Shown here: one piece after another, positions 30,728 to 45,700 of the stretch
Layout of the letters: each line of letters starts with the position of its first letter
Position numbering within the stretch: the first letter of the stretch is position 1
DNA from: Oegoconia quadripuncta
Lineage: Eukaryota > Arthropoda > Insecta > Lepidoptera > Autostichidae
Reading direction: 5' to 3'
Assembly: GCA_949316235.1 (NCBI GenBank)
Contig: OX438748.1
Location: 29,754,836 to 29,818,835, forward strand
DNA: 64,000 bases
Notes under the pieces: model-generated
Databases searched by the model: none
Told to the model about the DNA's origin: nothing
The model's input: the letters and a program-made list of their open reading frames with translations, nothing else
Made by a program: the position numbers and the translations under genes

Positions 30728-33700
30728 GTAAGTTCGAAACTAAGTACTGTAATAAGATTTAGATCTTACGTCATTAGGGCGCTTTGTCGATTTGTGTCAG
30801 AATTGTGGCCATTTGACAATGTTTTCAAGTTACCAGTGTAACACACCGACCTGGATTAATGATTGCCTCAATTGAAAGTAACTGAGGCCGCTTGTTAACG
30901 TCCCCTCCCGACCAACGGAAACACTCATGTTCATCACAAATGTTTTGATGCACCGCTTGGGCGTGTGGCTTCCTGGAGTAGAATAGGACCAATCGTCTCT
31001 TCCCGTGGGTGTCGTAAAAAGTGTCTAAAGGATCGTGACCTTAGATCAAACAGTGGGTGGTAGCGTGATGCGAGTTTCACAAAAATCTGATCACAGTCAG
31101 CGTGGCAATTGGGGCAAACCTTCCAATAACAAATGTTGCAACTCGCGCCGAGGAAAACGCTTGTTTCCAGCAGTGTATAAGCTAAGCTTCCTTTGTATTA
31201 GGCACAAAGTGGTTTTGCAGTTCGCGATAAAAGTATCAAACAGTTTAATTATCATTCAACTTCGTCTGCGTGGATATAGTAACAAAGTCAAATTTTTATC
31301 ATAGTCAAACAGCTTGTGTTACTAGAGAATAGTGTAGCTTTCTATTAGTGAAAAACAAATAAAAATTAAATCAGCAGTTCCAGACGTAGCACATTCAAGA
31401 TGGTTTGTCTTCCTGACAATAATTCCTCCTCAAAACTTTACAGTATGATAAAATGATAGAATTTCGGTTACGATGGCACAAATAATCCTTTAATTTCGTC
31501 GATTAATTTACTTTTATATTCCTCAACCAACCTTACACGTCGCCACTATTGTTGGGGCAAAGCCTCTCACCGACAGAGGGTATGGGCCATATTCTACCAT
31601 GCGGTTCCAGTGTTGATTGGGGAATTTGTGTCAGACTAGTGGCCAGTCAGTGTTCTTAAGCCGCCCCTGTAGGCCACCGGACCTGGTTTAGCTACTGCCT
31701 TCAATTGAAAACAACCGAGTCCGGCAATGTCAAATCAAATCAAAATATTTTATTTCATAGGATAAATTTATCACTTGAAAACGTCACTATTAATATTACA
31801 TTTTACGGCTCATTCACAAAGCTGACTCCCCAGAGAAGAACGAGCAAGAAACTCTAGGGTTGCTCTTTTAAACAGATTATGGGTTAATATAATAGCCTTT
31901 TGCTAATAATTTCTGTTTTATGATTGCTTTCAATTTATTTAAAGGCAAATTTTGAATGTCTACTCTACTGGAACCTTATTATAAAAGCGTATACATTGCC
32001 CTTTGAACAATTTACTAACTTTATGAAGTCGGCTAACATAAACGGATAACTGGTTCTTATTCCTTGTATTAACATTGTGCCTATCACTATTTTTAGCGAA
32101 TACGGTTATATTTTTTTTGCATATAACAAATTCTCATAAATGTATTGAGAAGTCATTGTTAAGACAATAATTTCCTTAAACTTATCTCTATGAGACACTC
32201 TAGGTCCTAATTTATAAATGGCACGAATAGCAAGCTTGTAAGGGAAATGTAACGTCCCTGACCTTGGCTTACCGGAGTTACAGTTGGAGGAGTGTGGGGG
32301 CGGGATCTGACGACGGAGTAATTAATGTATACCTCTACTCCATTAATGGACTTGTAGGAACACAGTAGGTCACATGGTACGTACGCAGTCACATTTTACG
32401 TGGTCAGCAATTTTGGGATGCGACCCGCTGGTCAGTCAGTCGTTCCCTCTTACGTACAGCTTACTTGTGTTTATGTATCATGTCTGTGACCTGATAATAA
32501 ACTCGGTGAATTAACAATTTGGACGTTTCATTATCTCTCTACTTAAAAACCTCAACGGACTGAACCCCAAATAATGGTATTATAGACTGGAACTGCAATA
32601 ATCCTAAAAGACCATTACTTCATACAAACAAGTTAATCTGTTTATTTATGAAGAAAATTCATTTAATATGTCCATATTACTGTATAATAAACTGCCTGAC
32701 GATCTTAAAACAATGAATAATGAGAGTTTTACGAAATGGCTTAATGATAAATGTTTTTATAGTGTGAAACAGTACTTAGATTCGTAATATATTGCATTCT
32801 CTACCTACTCAATGACAAAAATAATATATTTATAATTGACATTTCCATAATCGACATGTATAACAAATAATTTTTATTTTAATGACTTAAGCTTGACATT
32901 GTTTAATTGTGAATGGTATACGATTTAAAGTGTATAAGTGGATTTTAATATTTGCACGTCTGCAAGCAGACTGGATACACCGAACTCTAATTTTATTAAG
33001 AACTAATATAACTGTATTCATGCAAATAAATTATTGATTATTTGATTGATTGTTTATTAGTGTAGATTACTTCATAATAAACGTATTGACAAAAGCTGAC
33101 CCTTGACCTCTTCCATTCGATTTCCCAAAGGCCGCCATAAACACGCTGTCAGATAGAGTAGAGGCTCACACCGAGTTGAGAAAAGAGAAGTTGAATCGAG
33201 TACGTCTCGTGGAACAAGAGAAACAAAGTTTGGAGCAACCAATGAAGGAGGCCGTTGAGTTGATGAACTTGACCAATGTTATGGTGAGAACGAGGAACAC
33301 GCTGTTGCAGAAATATATGTGAGTGATATTTTAGCTTCATAAATTCCGTAGTATCAAACGACGGACGTCCAGTTATAATTGTGCTTATTATTTCTAAGAT
33401 ACTCCTATAGCAATGTCCAAAATAAGCACCGTTCAAAGACGAGCTAGCCATTTGTGTAACAAACCACTGCGAACTAATCTAATAACTATGATTTGGAAAT
33501 TTAGGAAACCCTCGAGTATATACCGGTTGAGTTTATTTTACCATAGGGGAAAAAAGGTACCGGCAAGAGAAATAGAAGTTATTGGCATAGGTAATTTGAC
33601 TTTTTTTTTTACAAAACTATCATCGACGCACGCGCCGGCTGGAGATTAATATACGACTGGCGGGATACGTAGGGTTCCTATCATGCGAAATATAATTGGA

Positions 33701-36700
33701 AATAATATTTTCTCCAAGTTTTTTTTAAATTTTTTTGATTTAATGATGTAATTATGTGGAATAGGCTACAAATGCGACCGTCAAGTGACACAACGCTTTA
33801 TTTTATGATGTATTGAAAAAAATAAATAAAACTACCTATTCTAATACTTACTATTTCACTTACCTACCTAATGTGTCCTATTTTTTCCCTACGCTAAAAA
33901 TACTCATCCGGTATAATAAGAACAGATTAACTATATTTGTGTGTATGTGAATACCTGTGAGTGTTGTATTTATTCAATCACATATTTGCCCCTGTGATGT
34001 GCTACGGTTAAGAATGAGGTGAATTATAAGGTGAACAATCGGCTATGGTTCCTTGGGGAAACAGGAATTACACGAATTAAATTTCGTCCTGTATAGATGT
34101 AGACAAAGGAAAAGGTATATAGGAAAGGATAGAGGTAAATAAGGGAAAGGTTAGAGGCATTCGAGATGTAGTGCTGGAGACGAATGGAGGGAATAAGCTG
34201 GACTGAGAAGAGAACAAATGAAGAGGTGTTAATGATGGTAAAGGAGAAGAGATGCCTGTTAGCCACAGTTGAGAACCGAAGAGGAAAGATGATAGGTCAC
34301 TTGATACTACACGATATTTTTTTGAAGAACATAATTGAGGGAAAGATTGAAGGAAAGAGAGGAAGGGGAAGACCTATGCGTAATTACTTTGACCAAGTGA
34401 AAGAAAAGGTGAATGTCGTGTCATACCAAGAGGTTAAAACGACGGCGGAAAGTAGAGAGACATGGTGGTTACTCCACCGACAAGAGCATAGCTCTTAAAT
34501 TGAAGAAGAAGAATAGATGTAGACATACGAGGGAAGGCCTATATGCCTGCAGTGGGATGTTTACGGACTGAGATGATGAAGATAGATGTAGATAACACTA
34601 ATTAAGGTAGTATGTAGGTATTTTATATTATATTCTTTTCTTAATTAATTATTAAATTAAAATTTATTCTTAACCCATTTCTGATGCTTCAAATATTTTT
34701 ATAACTTACCTCTAGTACATTTCTCATGTAAGTGAATCAATTGAGAAGTTAAATTCTCAAATCTTGAACCATCAGTGCATTCGTTTTGATTGCAGTTACG
34801 AGGTAAATAAGATTGTTGGAAGCAAAGAGCAAGAATTGGGGGAATTGAACGCGGAACTGGCGAGGATCGACGAGAAACTGAGCTCAATCAACGAAAAGTT
34901 GGCAGAGAAAATTAACGTTCTCAATGAGGGTACTCAGTAAGTACACTAGAATCTAACACCTAAATGTTTATGGCAGAGTTTTTATGCGAGAAATGACTGA
35001 TGATAATTGCGATTATATGGAATTAAGAAGTCACTGACATAGGCAGCGGATTAGTAAGTTGCAGTGGCAGTGGGCAGGGCACATATCTCGAAGGAACTGA
35101 TGGCCCGTGGAGCATTAAAGTTCTTGAATGGAGACTGGTAAACCCAGGGTGGACGGACGACTTAATGGAGGCCGCGGTAAGTCACTGGTTGAGGGCCGCG
35201 GGAAGTCGCTGGATAGGGCCGCTTCCAATCAGTCGCTCTGAAAATTGCTCTGGTCCCAATTTATTTGGGCTCGGCGTATTTTTTTTTTTATGATTAACTG
35301 GATACGCGTTTGACCACAATCTCACCTGATGGGAAGTGACGATGTGGCCGAGGATGAAGCACGCGATCTCAGTAGATGCCTATTCACCCTGCTCTTGAAG
35401 ATCCCAAGATTGTAGGATTCAGGAAAGACTGATGCCTTGGCTGTTCTCTTTTCTTTAATTTTTTCTGTATATTATTTCTTGTATTTTCTTACATTCTCCT
35501 CTGTTGGTCGTTATATCATCATTCACGCCCCTTTCATTCATATCATCCCTCACACAATCCATCCATCTTCATTTTGGTACATTGCATATTACTCCTTTAC
35601 CTTTTATGTTACAAGTATAATTAAGGCATACTCTAGAGATAAATAAGTAAATGCAAATAGTTCCCGTGTGTTGCAAATGTCCATAAACTGAAACTTTACC
35701 TTCTCTGATTTAATCGAGAAAATAAATCAGTTGCGTCTTTTGCAGACAATACGATAACCTCCAAAGGAGGAAGGAGGAGATCACCGAAAAATTGCAAACG
35801 TGTAAAAGACAAACGGTCACTGTGCATGTGGACACGACGCAATCGAAGAAGAAAAAGAGGAATTTGGAAAACCTACTCGAACAGGAGAAGGGAAAGCTCA
35901 TCGATTTGGAACAGGTATTTATCGTGATAATTCTGCGTTCTTTTTTTACCGCAAGGAAAACCGCCGCCTCGCCGGTCGAAGATTTATTTGCTACTGGGCG
36001 GGATACGCAGGGTTCCTGTCATGCGAAATTTAATTGGAACTCATATTTTCTCCAAGTTTTTTTTTAATTTATTTAATTTAATTATGTGGAATAGGCTACA
36101 ATCGCGACCGTCAAAGGACACAACGCTTTATTCGAAGATGGTTTATATAAAAAAAACTACCTATACCATTACCTTCTATTTCACTTACCTAATAGGCCCT
36201 ATTTTTTTCCTTGCGGTAAAAAAAATCATCCGGTGTATGAACCCCAATGTAAACATTACAGAATTTACGAATAGGTCGCTGATTTCTTTTACTACTGGAA
36301 GAGACGAGTTGCTTCAATTCTTTTAACCTGCCTAAAACTAGTCTGCCAATCGTAACCATCTCCGATTGTATATTCTGGGTTGCTCTTGAGTTGCTATATA
36401 TTTTTAACTTACTGGAAAAAAGAAGGAGGTTCTATGTACTCCTGTATTTATTTTTTCACTTTACCCAAATTTTCGTCAGTTGTTAACCGATTTTTACATT
36501 GAATTTTTTTTTTCATAGGGTTTATCACCGGAGTGGTTCCATATACATTTGGTCTAATGATGCACTCCGGAAGGAGATAGAGAATGCAACCTTATTGTAG
36601 GCGGTTCAGATATTTTTTTTTTTTTATGCACAACGGGTTGGTACTTGACCTCAATCACACCTGGTGTTAAGTGAAGATGAGGTCGAAGGTGGAATCGTAC

Positions 36701-39700
36701 TGACCCGGAAACCCCAACATATTTGGGGGACTGGCTATCTTATCTCTGACAACCGGAACACAACAATGCTATTAACATTGTTGCTTGGCGGCAGATGTAG
36801 ATACGATGGTGGTAGCTAGCCAGGCCGACATTAAAATGCTCTTCCACCAACGAAACCGAGTACTTAAACATGTACTCCACTGGGGATCGAACCCGCGACC
36901 TCCGAATCGTAAACCCAATGTTGTTTACATTGAGCCACGGAGGTGGTACCATTTTACAATTTTATAATTTGATACCATTATTGCTATATTTCTTAGTTTA
37001 TTACTCGCCTGTAAAATTTGTTGTAAAATTAATATGCCCAAAGTTAAAGTGTTTTCACTTGTGCTGTGCAGATTCCAATAAGAAATAATAGGGAAATTGA
37101 AGATTGTGAGAAATTGCTAACTAGACACGAACAAAACAAACGGTTGGCCGAAGAGGAATTAGAAGAGGCTATGGCTGGAGTAAGGTAATTTAAATACACA
37201 CACACACCAATACATATCTATATTTTGTACTTTAGTATCGATATTTCACCATTATAGATAAATTTATATATTATTGATATCGTTCATTCCAACGCCAATT
37301 GTAACTTCTGATTCAACTCAATTATCAAATTCGACGAATGGCTAAAGAGATGGCGGTAAATTTCATTGCCCATTGAAGTTAGACAATGGGGCGACTGTCC
37401 GCTACCTCTCTACCAAATTCAATACGATCTGATCAGAGGTTCAGCCGTGAAAAACTGACAAACAGACAGAGTAACTTTCGCATTTTGATATGGTCCATTT
37501 TAGTGTCAGTATTGGCGAAGTTTGAGATTATAAGAGATCGAGGAATTAGTTGTAAGGGTCTACTGTGTCGTCGATTTGAGAGTTAAGAATAACTGCAATA
37601 ATAGATTTTCAAAAAATCTCATAAATACGACTCGGATATCGAACCCGGTTATTTTCCAAAAAAGTCTATGATGTTTTATTTCGAAAATTAATTGTGGCGG
37701 TTCTAAGAAAAAATGTTGTCAGTGTCTACAATTAAAGAGAATGCTGCATTTTTTAACCGACTTCAAAAAAGGAGGAGGTTCTGTATTCGGGGCGTTTTTT
37801 TTTTTATTTCTTTTTTATTTGACCAGGTCCGATTCCCGAGTCGTATAAATTTCTAAATATGATTACAAATTCTATTACAAATGTCTCGTATCTATTTTAG
37901 TTCCAGATTTAACTAGATATAGATATACTAGATGGTAACTAGATAAGTATCTACTAGTAACTCTACAATCACTCCTCAACTACAAACGGAAAAAAATTTA
38001 TTTCTTTAAGTAATATGTGTTGGTGACACAATAACTTAAGATAAGTAGTAGGTAATGATTATTTTATAAGTATATATAATTGTGTTCACTGTTTGTTATC
38101 CCTTTTGTTATTAATAATAAATAAAAAAAAAAGATTTCTCCATCTCAATGGACCAGCCGGTCTTTTAGTATGGATTATTTCCTACTTATAATAATTGTAT
38201 AGAAGCGCGAAAAATGGTTCCACGAAATAGAAGCCATAAAATAGGGACAGTGGGCCCAACAGTAAGCTGTGACACTCGAGTCGCCGGCCGGTGCGTAACC
38301 TTGTCGCGACCAATCGCGTGCAAGCTCTGTCTATGAGAGAGTGTGAGTGTTTCATTGTAATTGCTGTTTGCGTAAATGGAACCAAAAGCAAAGCGGTAAT
38401 TGTAGCAGAGTTACTTTTGTATACAATTATATTGGGTCTTTACCTATGAAATTGGAGTTTTTTTTCTTCGTAATCATATATGTACCAATTCCTGCGATTT
38501 TCAAAGCTATATCCAAATTTGTTTTTTATTTGGAAAATGGAATGTTTCAAATGATTTATTTTGTAATTTCTGGGCTAAATCACATAATAAAAAAAATTGA
38601 ACAGAGCTCTTTTCATGTGCTTCCCATAATCATTTCTAAGATTCGCTGAAACTTTTATAAAGCGGTTACTTTTAAAAATTAACGCTGCTTATACTTTACT
38701 TAATGTTTCCGATAATACACACAAAGTTTAGCTAAATTTGGATTTGCCGTTCCCAAAAAATTAAATAAAAAATGTTGTACGGAGAAAACAGTCTTAATGA
38801 AATTCTTCATACAAAACGCCAATTTCATAGGTAAGGACCTATATATCGACCTGTAGCAACAAGTTGTAATGAACTTTATTTCAATGTCTTTAAAATGTAT
38901 TGTACAGCGATTCTACGATATATTTGTATAGTTTTGAAGCTGACTGTACGTGTACTCGTTAAAAAATAGAAAATAAAAGCTGTTAACATTCACAGATCCC
39001 AAACTCACGAGTTACAAGAACAGAAGGATAGACTCCAAGCTCAATTGATCGACCTGAAGAAGATTGTGGACGAAGCGGCGAAGGAGGACACGCTAGCTAA
39101 ATCAGAGCTGAAAATATATTTAAGCACGGAAATTAAAGAGACCGAGAAACTGACGAAGATGAAGGCGGCCTACGAGAAGGCCTCAAGAGATTTAGAAAAC
39201 AAACAACGGTGAGTCATTCATTGTCATATAAACCGTTCATTAAAGAATCATTCTTCTTTCTAGCATTGGCAGTCGATAGCATAATTTCTAGCATAATGTT
39301 TGATAAATTAACGCCTGTTTCCCGTAGGAGTAGGCAGAGACCACAGAGTTCCACTTGCTACGATCCTGACACCTCTTTTGCTTCATTCACTCTCATAAGA
39401 TTGTTCAATGTTCATACATGCTCGTCGGTTTAGGGTACTCTTGACTTGACCTTTCTTTAAGATGTCCTCGATTTGATCATGGTACGTTCGCCGTGGTCTT
39501 CCCCTACCAATACTACTATCCACATTCGCTTCGTATATCTCTTTCGTTTGTCTTCTTTCATTCATCCTCTCCACATGTCCAGACCATGTCAACATATATA
39601 TTTTTTTTTTTTATATTTCGGACATTTACACCAATCATCTAGTCCCAAACTAAGCAAAGCTTGTGCTATGGATACTAGATAACGGATAAACATACATAAA

Positions 39701-42700
39701 TATTTATATAAACATCCAAGACTCGGGAATAAATGTTCGTATTCATCACACAAACATTTACCCCTCGCGGGATTCGAACCCGCAACCGTTGGGTTCGCTG
39801 ATATGGTCACTATCCACTACACCAATCGGTCGTCAATATTAGATGTAAATAAATGCTTATTTATCAATATTATAAATGCGAAAGTTGTGTGTATCTCTTC
39901 ACGGCTAAACAGCTTGACGGAATTGGATGAAATTTGGTTGGTAGATAGATTAGAACCTAGATTAACATACTGGCAAAATTCTTTGCTGAACCTGGAACAA
40001 GTGTTGCGAAGTCGCGGGCAACAGATATTTATATAAAAAAAGTATTCGTGTAGTATATTGGCTTAGCATGGGTTAGATGGCGCTGTATGTATGTGCAAAA
40101 ATAAATAAATAAATATCCTTGGACATACACACAACTAGTTCCACATTAAGCAACTATAGGCTTGTGTTGTGGATACCAGATGGTTGATATACTACACAAA
40201 TACATTTTTTTTTGTAAATAAATACATATATAAATGAAAAACATTAATAACTCGGGAACACATGTCTGTATTCATCATACAAACATACACACATATGTTT
40301 TCTATTGCGTTCCTTTTTTTTTTCGTTTTATTCACTCCTCTTGGAGAAGGCAAAGGGATCTCCTCTCTTTCAGTACAAAAGACATCAGCATTTTTGGGCC
40401 AGTGTTTTGTCACCTAATAAAAGGTACACCTAAAAAAAGCCGCTACTAAAGACTATCATCAACTTAGCTATTCAAAAGAATTTTTGGAACCTTAGTATAG
40501 TTATAAGAAATATTTGAAAATATCGCTCTCAGAAAACATTTTGGCTCACAAACTATACAAAAACTAAATTCTTTCCAAAAAAAAAAAAAAAATAGACAAG
40601 TGACAACTGACATTTTTGACTGTGAGGTTACAATTTGTAGGGATAACAGCAACAGCGAGCGAGCGACGGACGACTCTGAAAAGAAAAAACAATTTTTCTT
40701 TGGCCTAGCATCTAGTTTCCATGCGTGAGAATGCATGTGGTTAATGTTGCCAGTATATAATTTCAAAGTTCCCCAAACCATATTTCAAACCTCTTTTGTT
40801 CTTTTCTAAAGTCCTTTAAAAATATATGTGTTAGGTTTTTAGCACGTCTGGTACTAAGAGTTCAAGACTATATTTATTAATTGAAGTGACAACAAACTGG
40901 CCCAAAGATGTATGGATCTGTGCTGTTGTCCTTTCTTTCATCTTCTCTGGCAAAATCATCGGATAATGTTCATTTCTAACCACTACACCAAACAGGTCGT
41001 CGATCTATATTTATTTAACTAGGATCAAAAATGGTTCTATTTGTAATGTATGTATGTCGCTAAATGGACCAAATAAAGTTTTCCTTCCTCTTACACCTGA
41101 CTTTATTGCTACCCGATCCCTGGAGATTAATTAAAAAAAAAGTAATACCTAATCAATTTACTTATAACAATAATTAAAGTTGCTAGCTCACACTGTATTT
41201 AACTTTAATCAATGTGATTTACCCTCAATTAACGTGTCTTATTTATTTCAGCCAACAAGATGAGCTCATAATATCGGTGCCGAGCAATGAGAGAACAGCC
41301 AGTGAACTGCTGGCAAAATTGCAAAATTTGAAGAGAGAAGATCACACAGTTTCGAATGAAGCTCGAACCTTGAGGTTAGTATTTGAATGGTATTATTATT
41401 TTAAATTGTTTTTGCTGCACTGTTCCTTTGAGGCTAGAATATAGTATATAGAATAATATTCCTGAAGATAAAAAAATACCTTTAAATAAAGCTAAGTGCA
41501 AGGTGACCATAAAATGATTGATTACGTAAGTGACAAGCCCCGGATTTAAATTCTGTGATTTAATTAGCTGTTGACTACGAAGTAACCAGCAACCCTTTCT
41601 TCAATGTTTCCTCTTCCAATTCCTCCATACAGGCAGGCCTGGCCTACCCTATAAATGGTGACCTGCCTTGTCAAGCCTTGTGCACATTATGACATATTTT
41701 GTGAAGAGCACTTTAATTTTGTAAATTGAATAATTAATAAGTGATAGACAAGCACGGAAAAGTAAATAATTAGAATGTTGTCCTAGTTTTTATATAAATA
41801 ATTAAGTAAATGGATTAATCATTTCCATATCTTCAATCATTGTCACTGTATTAAAAAAAAAGGTCAGAAGAAATCTGCAACAATTCTCTGGCCACTTCCC
41901 TATTCTTTCTTCTCAATCAATACACACACAATGTGTACACATACACTCAACTCATACACACACATATTAGGTCTTTACCTATGAAATTGCCGTTTTGGAT
42001 GAAAAAATTTAAACGATTTTTTCATGAATTTTTTATTTGCATTAATCGAAGTCATCACCCATGCACTCAATGCATCTTTGCCAACACAGTGGCAGTTTAT
42101 TGATGCCCTTAAAGAAATCAGCTGGACGGGAGGCAACAAATTCTTCAAAGGCATTTTGTACTGCCTCTCGGGTATTGAATGAAGAAGAATTCTGGAAAAA
42201 GTAGTAGTCTGTAGGCGCAAGGTCTGGTGAGTAGGCCGGATGACGGAGAGGTTCCAACCCCAGTTCTTGCAACTTGGAGACCGTCTGCTGTGCAGTATGA
42301 GGTCGCGCGTTGTCGTGCAGGAGCAGCGGAGAGGAGCGATTGACCAATGCTGGTTGGAGATGTGCCAGCTTCTCCATCATTGTGTTCAGTTCTTCACAGT
42401 ACACATCTGCAGTAATGCTCATCCCGTTTGGTAAGAAGCTGTGATGAATCACACCGGCGCTAGACCACCTAACAGTGACCATCACTTTTCTAGGGGCAAG
42501 TTTTCGTTTAGGGCATTGTTTAGGTGCTGAACCAGGATCCAACCAACTTGCTGAGCGCTTGCGGTTATCAAACAGAATCCATTTTTCATCGCAGGTAACA
42601 ATGCGGTTCAAAATTCCTTCATTTGTGTGTCTGTTGAGCAGTGCAAGGCACGTCTCGACGCGTACTTCGCGCTGGCGATCATTGAGTTCGTGGGGCACCC

Positions 42701-45700
42701 ATTTGTCAAGCTTTTTTACCTTGCCAATTTGACGCAAATGGACCAATATTGTTTTGACGCTAACGTCAAAAGCTGCTACTAATTCAGCCGTAGATGGTGT
42801 ATCATCAGCTTCCACAATCGCTTTTAATTCGTCGTTGTTGACCAAAGTCTTCGGACGACCGCGAAGTTCATTTTTCAGGTCGAAATTCCCAGAACGGAAG
42901 CGAGCAAACCAATAACAGGTGGTGCGTTGAGTGCTGGTGCGAGCAAACCAATAACAACGTCGTTGATGTTGCGTGCCGCTTGTGCCGCGTTGCTGCCACG
43001 ACGGTACTCATATTCCATAATTACTCGAATTTTAACGTATCCATGATGACGAAAAAGATTGAAATGCGATAAAAATGTAACACTAATCAATAAACAAATG
43101 ACTACTTATGGAAAAAGAATTCCATGTTTTTAAAATAAAATTAACTTGAAATTAGAATTCTTAGCCAAACAAAAAATATTTTGATTTGAAATGGCCAGTA
43201 CTGCAGAACGGCAATTTCATAAGGTAAAGACGTATTATTACTCCATACATTTTCTCTCTTCCTTACACCCACAAACACAACAATTTGATATCTCGATAGA
43301 TAAGGTAACAAAATAAGCTGTGTATAAACTTACTGAGATCTATTTTGGCTTCTAAATGTATAACTTATAATTTAAAGTAGTAATTATGGCTGTGATTTCA
43401 AATATATCATTAATAATAATAATAATAATATCTCAGTTGACAATAGTCACTTAGTTGAAACTACCGCCAGGTGTTTCCTTAAACTTCTCTGTAAGAGATA
43501 GTCTAAGCTATTTCAACTTAAATCTGCTGAGCTATGTCGCTGACCTTCGTTCTTCCCACAGATTTTTTCATTCATGATTCGAATGTAGTGAAACACAGAG
43601 CATTAATCGTTGTGTGACTTTGTCTTAAATACCAAGATATATTTGTAAATAAATAAAAAGATATTTATTCATCCTAAAATTATATAATTTACAAACTAAG
43701 AGTTTATTAGAACTAAGACAAAGTTTATTTTTGATTTGAAAGAGTATTTGATCAACTTATATGTTTATATAAGGTCTAACAAAATTAGCCCGACAAACTT
43801 TGGCAATTGCACGTATATGAGAATAAAATAATAATATTCATTAAAAAAACTAGCCTTAAAAACTTTGTTTCCCAGGAAAAAAATTAACAGACTTACTTCA
43901 TTTCGATTGTAAATTATTTTATCAATGAGAAAAACAGGCTACGTTCATATGGAAGACGCCGGCGGGGGTGGCGGGTGGCGGGGCACAGGGCGCAACCAAT
44001 CACAACAAGTCGCGGCGTCCGCCGGGGTAAGCGCCCCGTGTACCGCGGCACATGTTCGTGTGTTGTGGCAAAGTACGTAGAGCGCGCGGCCATTACTGAG
44101 TTAACTTTAATGTTTTATTTTTTTCGTAATAGGTGCATCCTATACATACACTCTGCAACGTTTGTCGGGTTAATTTTGTTAGACCTTATACAGGGTGTCC
44201 AGTAAATAGCACGACAAACGAGAAGGGAAGATAGATGAAAGGTTGACCTACCAGACAAAAAAAAATAACCTTAGTAAAAGTGTCACCGTTTTCAAGATAT
44301 AAATTTTTTATTTTTTTTTCTTAAAACTGCCACTTTTTCTCTGTTTGTTGTTGTTATGTGTAGAAATAACCAGATATTTTTCTTATTTTTTCTGTCAAAT
44401 ATTTTCAGATAGTTGCTGTACCATATTTAAATATCATTTTGTTAAATACATGTAGGTAACCCTGAGAAAATAATTTTTTATTCCTAATTTTTTTTTTTTG
44501 AATATTGTTTAATGAAGTTTGACCTTCAGCGGTGAGAAAAAAATGTATTGGACTGCTGCTGCACATTCCCTTAAAAAATTACCTGTTTAGTAGGGATTTC
44601 AGAAAGGTAAAATAAAATACACCTTTATTTTTAAATAAAAAGATACAGCATTTTTTCCGTCGAGGGGTCTGGTTCACACTTCAATCCAATATTCAAATTT
44701 AAAGTAAAATTACATCTTTTTACTGACCACTGAAGTGCTTAATTGTTAAAAAACCTTGAAATTGTTATCTGCGCATCTAATAGTGACAAACCTTTTCATG
44801 ACCTTGGAAATCGGAATTCGAAAAATGGTACACAATGACTAATAGCATCTCTTATTTTTCTGTGTGTAAAGATGTTTGCTGTCTTGCTCTTACGATAATT
44901 AAAGTATGCATCCTTGGCCTTTGCCCCGCCCCCTTTCTTACACAATCAGTACTGTCCTTGACGCTCTCTTGTGCACATCTCTCTTTGATATCACTGTTGT
45001 TTTGTTGTCGTACTATTTGCCTTTCAACTTGGACTCTGATTTGCTTAACGATTTGGGTATTGATAATTGTGATATCACTAACGATTTGGAGCTCTCTTGG
45101 ACTTTGTTTTATTTGTTTCGATTGGATTTTGTGAAGTTGAACTGTGTTGATTTGCGTGAACTTCGGCAATGGCGCATCAACCTCACACGTACACGTCGCA
45201 TGAATATGCGGATATGCACCTGATTTATGGTGAAAGCCGCTGCAACGCCAGAGCTGCCGCAAGGCTTTATGCTGAGCGGTACCCCAACCGCCATCATCCG
45301 GGCCATGAAGTGTTTAACCGAACTCATAGAGCAATTTCCGAAGGACGCATACCTGGACAACGTAGCGGCGCAGGACGGCCTGCAACAGTAGATGATGACA
45401 TTGTCTTGGACGAAGTCGAAGAAGATCCATCAACTTCGGTGCGAATGATTGAAAGGCGTACTGGGATACCAAAATCCACCGCTCACAAAATCTTACAACG
45501 TCATAATTTACATCCTTACCATATTCAGCGAGTCCAAAGTTTGCAACCAAGGGATTACCCGGCCAGAGTTAGATTTTGCCGAGAAATGTTAGAAAGGCAT
45601 CAATCTGATCCAAATTTTTTTGACAGAATAATTTGGAGCGATGAGTCAGCATGCAAACGGGATGGCTACTTCAATCTTCACAACCTCCACAGTTGGCAGA

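Noticed and set aside
39750..39832. tRNA-like sequence with boxes A and B
   Set aside because: Part of SINE family B; the cloverleaf is degraded and the same head recurs in several dispersed copies.
44852..45262. 136-aa minus-strand ORF and overlapping plus ORFs at 44,835-45,223
   Set aside because: They lie in the non-coding flank of the DD41D element and over its transposase start; no family features.
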